From SZUA-370 sp034003955 (lineage in GTDB: Bacteria > Spirochaetota > Spirochaetia > Treponematales > UBA12059), in assembly GCA_034003955.1 (NCBI GenBank), contig JAVEXO010000011.1, positions 1 through 64,000 of the forward strand: 64,000 nt of DNA, in the 5' to 3' direction. How positions within the stretch are numbered: position 1 is the first letter of the stretch; the number at the start of each line of letters is the position of its first letter. The translations under genes and the position numbers were made by a program. The notes beneath the pieces are model-generated. The model saw nothing but the letters and a program-made list of their open reading frames with translations, did no database searches and had not been told where the DNA came from. Positions 45,182 through 52,001 of the stretch are shown here, piece after piece.

Positions 45182-45835
45182 TATGATGAGGAGCCTATCC
45201 TAGATAGCTTGCTTTTAGAAATGGAGATTTTTGTGTGAAACTGGACCCGCCGAAACCAGAGCCGCGAGATTAGGCACAGAGTCGGCAATATATTACAGTT
45301 CCTTTCGTCCCTCTTACATTTCGATACCGACGAAAATGCGGAAGATATCGATATTTTCAAGGATTTTACACTTCGTCTTGATACCATCACAGAAGCATAT
45401 CGACACACACGCTACGAGGAAGGCAATGCAAAGATCCCCTTAGAAGAATTTATAAGGGCACTAACGAGAAAAACGGAACGTTGTTTTTGCCCCGCCATAG
45501 TTACCGTCGACGGAGATCAAATACCCATTGCCCTTGAAGTGGCCATCCCCTTAGGCCTGGCATTCATGGAGCTTATATCCCTGGCGCGCCGAGAAACGAC
45601 GGGAACTATAACGGTAGAGTCGCATCGCGAAAATCAAATCCTTCTCATAGGCATCAGAGCCGAGGCGTCCTGCTTCAGCCCCTTCATTATTTCATCGAGC
45701 AACGGACCGGAAAGTATGGTATCTGCGAATATGAAGCTTGCTGGTGCCATGATAGAGCAAATCAAAGGCCAACTAGATTGCCGATTAGCGAGCGAGGCTT
45801 GGATACGTATGCCGCTATTCGGGCAAAATGCTTAA
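45182..45835 (+). pseudogene. Degenerate HisKA_2 histidine kinase C-terminus with in-frame TGA
   Basis: One continuous frame reads YDEEPILDSLLLEMEIFV, then TGA (45236-45238), then a dimerisation domain with the phosphoacceptor helix REIRHRVGNILQFLSSLLHF, then an ATPase-like domain. The ATPase part lacks the N-box asparagine (AFMELISLARRE) and the DxGxG box, so it could not bind ATP normally. No ATG, GTG or TTG follows the TGA before GTG 45539. Either this is a decaying kinase gene, or a ChpT-like histidine phosphotransferase (which keeps the His and loses ATP binding) with an odd start. Confidence 0.6.
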
Positions 45836-46187
45836 GACTGGGAAAGGCTGTATAGCCAGTCATACAAATCAAACAAATTTGTATGGCGTAGAACAGAAAA
45901 AAATAATTGAAAAACCGTGCTTTCTTTAAAGCAGGCCTTGCAAAGGCAGACCAAAGCCTATATCAATACTTATTTCTTGTAGAGAACATCCCGGAGAAGG
46001 GACTAATACATTCAGAAGGTTGAAGCACAAGAAATTTTTTCATGTGTAACAGCCCTCGTCCAATAGCACCAAACTAAGATAATCATTATAATATACTTCC
46101 TGAGACATTGCTCTGAGGCATCAGCAAAGCATATTTACCTGTCAGTTAAATTGTATACTAGACAGAGAAACCAACGAGGAGTCGACA
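45836..46187. other. Non-coding region with several hairpins
   Basis: 352 bases without a convincing ORF. It holds a perfect nine-base inverted repeat, CATACAAAT/ATTTGTATG (45861-45869 with 45877-45885), preceded by a smaller GGCT-GTAT-AGCC hairpin, and the GCTTT-CTT-TAAAGC and CCTT-GC-AAGG hairpins further on. At the right end is TATACT (46154-46159), the probable -10 of the DinB gene. Confidence 0.45.
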
Positions 46188-46706
46188 GTGCTAGAAACAA
46201 TGAAGAGTCTAATAAGCAACCAAATGAAGGCTGGCCTTGATACACTGAAATACTGCATCGAAATCTGCCCTGATTCAGAATGGCAGAAAGCACACAAAGA
46301 TGCCCCTTTCTCACAGGTTGCATTCCACACCTTATTCTATGCCGACTTTTACCTTGGAAAAGACTCGGTTCCCTTCAAGGAACAATCATTCCATACCAGC
46401 CACATTGATATCTTCAAGGACTATGAGGAGATGGAAGACAAGATTCCGCAGAACTTATACGAGAAACAGTTTTGTTTTGACTACCTTACCCACTGCATAA
46501 CAAAACTTAAAACCACTGTCGAAGCTGAAACAAAAGAAACTCTGGTAGGTGAATCGGGTATCAATTTTCGGAAGATTACCAGGGCGGAACTGTATATCTA
46601 CAATTTGAGGCACATTCAGCATCACGCGGCTCAACTAGGTTTAAGGATTCAGCTGGTAACGGGCAAGGAAATGCCATGGTTCAGCGGAGCAATAGTTACC
46701 CCTTAG
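46188..46706 (+). CDS. DinB-family protein
   Basis: 172 residues, four-helix DinB/YfiT-like fold; metal-ligand histidines are plausible at the QVAFHTLFYADFYL and NLRHIQHHAAQLGLR positions. DinB-like proteins are metal-dependent thiol transferases or of unknown function. The GTG start has GAGGAG six bases upstream. Confidence 0.8.
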   Translation: MLETMKSLISNQMKAGLDTLKYCIEICPDSEWQKAHKDAPFSQVAFHTLFYADFYLGKDSVPFKEQSFHTSHIDIFKDYEEMEDKIPQNLYEKQFCFDYLTHCITKLKTTVEAETKETLVGESGINFRKITRAELYIYNLRHIQHHAAQLGLRIQLVTGKEMPWFSGAIVTP

Positions 46707-46789
46707 TAACAGTGGCGTTGAAATCAATGTAGCGTATCCGATCATTAGACTAATTCAAAAATCTTTCTAAAAGTAAAAAATACACATGC

Positions 46790-46818
46790 TTGCATTGAAA
46801 TAAAAAATATCCTATCGT
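46790..46818 (+). promoter_or_regulatory. Promoter of the DUF72 gene, leaderless arrangement
   Basis: TTGCAT (46790-46795), 17-base spacer and TATCGT (46813-46818), then six bases to ATG 46825; no ribosome site. Confidence 0.55.
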
Positions 46819-46824
46819 TTACCT

Positions 46825-47673
46825 ATGAGAAACCTCCGCATCGGTACATGCTCCTGGAAGTATCCCTCTTGGGAGAATCTCATCTACTCATCGAGAGAAC
46901 CAACCAACTACCTAGCAGAGTATGCCCAAAAATATTCTACCGTTGAAGTTGATCAATGGTTCTGGTCTCTGGGCAAAGCAGGAGCCGCCCTTCCCCGCCG
47001 CGAAACAGTTGAAGAGTATGATGCCGCTACCCCATCTGATTTCCAGTTTACCGTCAAATGCCCCAATGCTATTACCCTGTCACATCATCGTGGGAAAAAG
47101 GGAGAACCACTGGCAGAAAACCCACGATTCCTTGATGCTGACTTTTTCAACAGTTTTATAGAGTCACTTGCTGCCCTGATTCCCAAGATTGGTCTGTTCA
47201 TCTTCCAGTTTGAATACCTCAATAAAGACAAAATGGCTTCTAAGGCTCAGTTGTTCGATAAACTGTCGTCTTTCATGGATAGTCTTCCAGCTGATTTTCC
47301 TTATGCTTTTGAGATTCGCAATCCTAGATGGATGGATGCTGAATGGTTTAGCCTCCTAAAAGAGAAGCAGGCGGCTCCTGTTCTCCTTCAAGGCTATTGG
47401 ATGGATGATGTTGCTAGAACCATAGGAACCTATGGAAGTCTCATTGGCAACTCATTCTGCATTCGCCTCCATGGTGAAGACCGAGAGGGTATGGAAGAGA
47501 AAACTGGTTCTGATTGGAGCAAGATTGTTCGTCCAAAGGATGAAGAACTTGGTCGTATAGTGCCCGCGATCAAACTGCTCATCGAAGATAATCGCAAAGG
47601 ATTCATCAATATAAACAACCACTATGAAGGATCGGCACCAAGGACTATAGATAAAATCTTGAGTCACTTATAG
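46825..47673 (+). CDS. DUF72 family protein
   Basis: 282-residue TIM-barrel protein of the DUF72 (YecE) family: N-terminal GTCSWKYPSW, KYSTVEVDQWFW, FQFTVKCPNAITL, FAFEIRNPRW and the C-terminal FININNHYEGSAP. Conserved in many bacteria; biochemical role unknown. Confidence 0.9.
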   Translation: MRNLRIGTCSWKYPSWENLIYSSREPTNYLAEYAQKYSTVEVDQWFWSLGKAGAALPRRETVEEYDAATPSDFQFTVKCPNAITLSHHRGKKGEPLAENPRFLDADFFNSFIESLAALIPKIGLFIFQFEYLNKDKMASKAQLFDKLSSFMDSLPADFPYAFEIRNPRWMDAEWFSLLKEKQAAPVLLQGYWMDDVARTIGTYGSLIGNSFCIRLHGEDREGMEEKTGSDWSKIVRPKDEELGRIVPAIKLLIEDNRKGFININNHYEGSAPRTIDKILSHL

Positions 47674-47713
47674 GATTATAATATTACTGTATTTGAATGG
47701 AGGACTTTCAGCG

Positions 47714-48088
47714 ATGGGAAATTCCACACAGCAGGATAAAAACATCCAAAGAGTCTATAAAATGGCCTTTGGAACCGTATACCCACTCTATGTTAAAAAG
47801 GTTGAACGAAAAGGTCGGACAAGAGAAGAAGTTGATGAAATCATATCATGGCTTACTGGGTATGATACACAGGCTATAAGCGAGATCATTGCTCATGGAA
47901 CCAATTTTGAAGATTTTTTTCGTTCAGCACCACAGATGAACCCAAATGTCTCAAAGATCACTGGAACGATATGCGGGTATCGAGTAGAAGAAATCGAAGA
48001 CGAGATTATGCGGAAAGTCCGCTATCTTGATAAACTTGTAGATGAGTTAGCCAAGGGGAAGGCGATGGATAAAATTCTTCGGGCTTAA
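47714..48088 (+). CDS. DUF2200 family protein
   Basis: 124 residues of the DUF2200 family: VYKMAFGTVYPLYVKKVERKG, then EIISWLTGYD, and a final RYLDKLVDELAKGKAMDKIL. Function unknown. ATG 47714 is chosen with GGAGGA nine bases upstream; an in-frame ATG seven codons earlier overlaps that site. Confidence 0.85.
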   Translation: MGNSTQQDKNIQRVYKMAFGTVYPLYVKKVERKGRTREEVDEIISWLTGYDTQAISEIIAHGTNFEDFFRSAPQMNPNVSKITGTICGYRVEEIEDEIMRKVRYLDKLVDELAKGKAMDKILRA

Positions 48089-48175
48089 AGCAGGCGTAAA
48101 ATTGGCAGCTCTAGCACTCCTTATAAAATTATTGTTACATACGCGATTACGGTATCGGGCAGAATATGCAGAGTA

Positions 48176-48200
48176 CCAGGCTTTGTCCTGGCCATTTTTT
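48176..48200 (+). terminator. Terminator before the defence module
   Basis: CCAGG-CTTTGT-CCTGG stem (48176-48191) followed by CCATTTTTT, ending transcription from the DUF2200 side. Confidence 0.6.
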
Positions 48201-48300
48201 CAAACCGATACGATTTTCCATCTCTCGGACGATACTTCCAGCAGAAGACATGGTATAATCTGTTCCTGATTGTTGTCAGATTGTCAGACCCGAGGTAACC

Positions 48301-51300
48301 ATGAAAAATTCCATCTTTGAACAGTGTGTTCCCCGTAAAAGCACCTTCGACCGTTCCCGCCGTGATGTGGTTCTACAGCTCAGCGACCTGTTTGCCGGAA
48401 AGTATAGCCTGGTTACTGCCAAGGCGTTTTTCGAGGAGAACTTCGTCACCAATGGCATGAAGATCCTGGTGAACAAGGCCTTTGACCGGCTCAATGGTGT
48501 CAATGACCAGGCTGCCACCTTCCTCCTGTCCCAGTCGATGGGAGGCGGCAAAACGCACAACATGATAGCCTTGGGGCTTCTGGCCCAGTTCCCGGAATTG
48601 CGCTCCATGTTCTGGAAAGACAAAAAGCTAGGCCATGAGCCGATCAGGGTTCTAGGCTTTGATGGCCGGGAATCAGACTACAAATTCGGGGTCTGGGGGG
48701 CCTTGGCTGAACAACTCGGGAAACAGGACTTGTTCAAGGACCTGTATGCGCCTCTTCAGCCGCCCGGGGTCACTTCATGGCGCAACCTGCTCAAGGGCCA
48801 GCCAACCATTATCCTGCTTGATGAGCTACCTCCATACTTCATCCAGGCCAAGGCCAAGAAGGTTGGGGACTCAAACCTTGCCGACCTTACAACAACGGCT
48901 ATCTCCAACCTCATGGTGGCGGCCAACAGTGACGAGCTATCAAATGTCGTCATCGTTATCTCAGACCTTTCAGGATCGGCCTACCAGGATTCAGGCATGG
49001 TAAAAGCCCTGGACGATCTGAACCAGGAGACCAAGCGTAGCGTCCTGACCCTGGAACCCGTTGCAGCCCAGGGTGAGGAAATATACCAAATTCTACGCAC
49101 CCGCCTCTTTGAGAAACTGCCTGAGCTGGGCGTACGCGACCAGGTTGCGGTGAGTTACGCGGAAGCGGTCAAGAAGGCCAAGCAGATGGACCTGACCGCC
49201 GCATCCCCTGAGGCTTTTGCCTCTGAACTCCGCGAGAGTTATCCTTTCCATTTCTCGCTACGAGACCTGTACGGCAGGTTCAAGGCCAATCCAGGATTCC
49301 AGCAAACCCGTGGCCTTTTGCGCCTGATGCGCGCCATTGTGGCCAACCTCTGGGAAACCGAGAAAGCCAAGACCATCTCTTTAATCCACCCGTATGATGT
49401 TGATCTGAACGACAACCAGATATTCTCGGAGTTCACCTCCATCAATCCAAGCCTGACCGAGGCTGTACGCAAGGACCTGGCCAACAATGGGCACTCAAAC
49501 GCAGAACAGCTGGATGCCAAACTGGGGTCCGGTCAGGCCGCACAGGACGCAGCCAAGCTTATCTACATTGCCAGCTTGAGCACGGCTACCAGCGCGCTTA
49601 TCGGCCTCAAGGACACAGAGGTCATAGGCTGGTTATGCGCTCCCGGACGCGACATCAGCCGCCTGCGGACCGATATCCTGGAGCAGTTGCCAAACCTGGC
49701 CTGGTACCTGCACCTCTCAAACCTGGGCCTACTGTACTTCAAGAACGTGCAGAACCTGGCTGCCAAACTACATTCCATGGTCAGTAACTACAATAATGAA
49801 AACAAGATGCAGGAACTGCGCAGCTACCTGCAGGACTTGTTCAAGCCTACCCTTGGCGATGTGTACCAGGACCTGAAGACCCTCCCGGGTCTCGATGATC
49901 TGGATATCCAGAGTACCAAGGTAACCCTGGTCATGACCGATCCCTACCCCCATGCAAGCCCGACAAAGCCCTTGCATCCTGAATGGCATACCTGGTATGA
50001 CAGCCTGGAATACAAGAACCGCGTATTGTTCCTGACCGGTGACCGCGATACCCGGGACGAAGTACTCAAGAACGCAGCATACTATAAGGCCATTCAAAAT
50101 ATTATGGCTGAGCAGGATGCCGAAGGCCTGGGTACCCGAGATCCACAGCGGGAGGATGCGATACGCAACCGCAGCAAGATCCTCCTTGCCCTGCGAAGCG
50201 CCATACAGCAGACCTTCCAGCAGGTGGTATTCCCCAGCAAGGGCGGTTTGCGCAGCGAGGCAATCAGCCTCAACTTTGACAACAACAAGTACGATCCGGA
50301 GGCCCAGATCCGGAAGACCCTTGAGGGAATCGGCAAATTCTCCAGTGAGAAAGCCTCGGAGACCTGGACCAGGAAGATAGAAGACAGGCTCTTTGACAAC
50401 CAGAACCCCGTGCCATGGAACGATATCAAGAAGCGTGCGGCGGTTAAACCCGAGTGGCAGTTGCACCACAAGGACCTTCTCGATGATGTCCGCAGATTGG
50501 CCATAGCCAACGGCATCTGGAGAGATGAGGGTGGCTTGATCCGGAAGGGTCCCTTTGCCAAGGAAGCTACCAGTGTACGGGTCAGCATCAAAAACAGAAA
50601 CCTGGAGACCGGGGAGACCGTCCTTGAGATCAAACCCTCAGGTGGCACAAAAGTGCTGTACGAGATCGGGGATACCCAGCCGGGCATGGCTTCAGAGACG
50701 GTGCCCAGCTATAGCGAGTTCCTGACCAAGGAACTGGTAGTCTCCTTCCTTTGCATAGACGAGAACAATCCTCCCTCTCCTACCGGAAGTGTTTTGGTAT
50801 GGAAGAATTCCATAGAAGTGAAAGGCAGGGACTACAGCCAGGGAACGGAACGATTCTTCGAGATGAGTACCATCCCTCCCGATATGCCGGTACGCTACAC
50901 AACCAACGGCAGTGATCCACGGCAGGGTGGCTCCAGCTATGACGGGCCTTTCCCTTTGCCGGCAGGTACAAAGCTGGTGCAGGCCATTGCCGAGCACAGT
51001 GGAATCCAAAGCCCTATTATGAGCGTCAAGATAGGAGGCGGAACGGGTGATGGATGGAGAATCGATCCAGCAAAACCGCTGACATGGAAGACCCATAAAC
51101 GCTTTGCCAACAAGCCAAGCAGTGAAGCCTTCCAGCTTCTGGGGCGAATAAGGGACGCTGGAGCCTCTGCCGACGACGTGACCATCAACTGTTTCTCCGC
51201 CGAAACCAACGAAAGCCTTGAATATATCCTTCCTGAAGGCACGCGAAAATCAGGAGAGCAGTTGATGGCGATATGGGAGAATCTTAACGCCTTCCTGGAA

Positions 51301-51414
51301 CGCCCCAATGCCACCCTGACCATTTTGCAGATACACTTTGACCAGGGTCAAGCCTTGCTGGACTGGCAGAATCTGGACCGTCTCGTCATCGAACAGAACG
51401 AGGTAAAGCAGTGA
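48301..51414 (+). CDS. DUF499 P-loop ATPase of an anti-phage-type module
   Basis: 1037 residues. Family DUF499 is a large ATPase repeatedly found with DUF3780 and DUF1156 proteins in anti-phage islands. Walker A is in QSMGGGKTHNMIALGLL (about residue 80), Walker B in TIILLDELPPYF (about 170). The C-terminal third has a beta-rich segment (VRYTTNGSDPRQGGSSYDG, about 865-910) that resembles the chitobiase/hexosaminidase C-terminal immunoglobulin-like domain. TATAAT (48254-48259) and GAGGT lie upstream. The last bases overlap the DUF3780 start by four. The mechanism in defence is not established here. Confidence 0.9.
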   Translation: MKNSIFEQCVPRKSTFDRSRRDVVLQLSDLFAGKYSLVTAKAFFEENFVTNGMKILVNKAFDRLNGVNDQAATFLLSQSMGGGKTHNMIALGLLAQFPELRSMFWKDKKLGHEPIRVLGFDGRESDYKFGVWGALAEQLGKQDLFKDLYAPLQPPGVTSWRNLLKGQPTIILLDELPPYFIQAKAKKVGDSNLADLTTTAISNLMVAANSDELSNVVIVISDLSGSAYQDSGMVKALDDLNQETKRSVLTLEPVAAQGEEIYQILRTRLFEKLPELGVRDQVAVSYAEAVKKAKQMDLTAASPEAFASELRESYPFHFSLRDLYGRFKANPGFQQTRGLLRLMRAIVANLWETEKAKTISLIHPYDVDLNDNQIFSEFTSINPSLTEAVRKDLANNGHSNAEQLDAKLGSGQAAQDAAKLIYIASLSTATSALIGLKDTEVIGWLCAPGRDISRLRTDILEQLPNLAWYLHLSNLGLLYFKNVQNLAAKLHSMVSNYNNENKMQELRSYLQDLFKPTLGDVYQDLKTLPGLDDLDIQSTKVTLVMTDPYPHASPTKPLHPEWHTWYDSLEYKNRVLFLTGDRDTRDEVLKNAAYYKAIQNIMAEQDAEGLGTRDPQREDAIRNRSKILLALRSAIQQTFQQVVFPSKGGLRSEAISLNFDNNKYDPEAQIRKTLEGIGKFSSEKASETWTRKIEDRLFDNQNPVPWNDIKKRAAVKPEWQLHHKDLLDDVRRLAIANGIWRDEGGLIRKGPFAKEATSVRVSIKNRNLETGETVLEIKPSGGTKVLYEIGDTQPGMASETVPSYSEFLTKELVVSFLCIDENNPPSPTGSVLVWKNSIEVKGRDYSQGTERFFEMSTIPPDMPVRYTTNGSDPRQGGSSYDGPFPLPAGTKLVQAIAEHSGIQSPIMSVKIGGGTGDGWRIDPAKPLTWKTHKRFANKPSSEAFQLLGRIRDAGASADDVTINCFSAETNESLEYILPEGTRKSGEQLMAIWENLNAFLERPNATLTILQIHFDQGQALLDWQNLDRLVIEQNEVKQ

Positions 51415-51998
51415 GCGAGTGGCTTGGCTTCGGCTTTTCCCCTGAGAAGACAAAACACTACTTTGCCGTGCATGTTCCTTCTGGTTCCAAGCCTGGTGAT
51501 CTGGTGGCCATAAGCGAGAACTTTGAATGGGATGGTTCGGTACACCATTGGGAAGAAAAAGGCCTGGGCGACAGCAACAAGGATCTCAAGGTGCTTCTGA
51601 CCCGGTCAAAATGGAACGACATTGTCGATGAGACCAAGGCAGAGTTCAACCGCCGACTGATACGCCACGGTGTTCCAAATGGCAAGTGGCCAAAGAGCGG
51701 GGCCGTCACGGTTGACCGCAACCTGGGTAAGGAATTGGTGCTCCTCTGCTGGGCCATAGAGGACTGTGATCCCAACGAGATACCCAACGCCGTAAAGAAC
51801 TGGCTGGGCCTGAGTCCCGAGGAACGCTGGTGGCTCTATACCATGACCAACGCTGCAACCGGCCATGCCATGAGGGGACGGGGACGCGGCTGGCGCAAGG
51901 CTGTGCGCTATGCCCTGACCGAGAACCCCATAGCTGACTCGGTCATACGCAAGAAATCCAGCGATTTCGAGCTGACCCTGTTTTCAGATATGGAGTAG
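51411..51998 (+). CDS. DUF3780 protein of the anti-phage-type module
   Basis: 195 residues matching the DUF3780 family by context and pattern (GFGFSPEKTKHYFAVHVP at the start, WWLYTMTNAATGHA in the middle, then a basic GRGRGWRKAVRYAL stretch). No catalytic motif is visible; a structural or adaptor role between the ATPase and methyltransferase is possible. GTG start overlaps the DUF499 stop (GTGA). Confidence 0.85.
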   Translation: MSEWLGFGFSPEKTKHYFAVHVPSGSKPGDLVAISENFEWDGSVHHWEEKGLGDSNKDLKVLLTRSKWNDIVDETKAEFNRRLIRHGVPNGKWPKSGAVTVDRNLGKELVLLCWAIEDCDPNEIPNAVKNWLGLSPEERWWLYTMTNAATGHAMRGRGRGWRKAVRYALTENPIADSVIRKKSSDFELTLFSDME

Positions 51999-52001
51999 CA
52001 T

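Noticed and set aside
45236..45238. Selenocysteine at the in-frame TGA of the kinase remnant
   Set aside because: No cysteine is expected at this place in HisKA_2 kinases and no convincing SECIS hairpin follows.
48089..48300. Left attachment site of the defence module matching the tRNA-Leu 3' end
   Set aside because: No copy of the 21-base tRNA end was found by eye in this gap.
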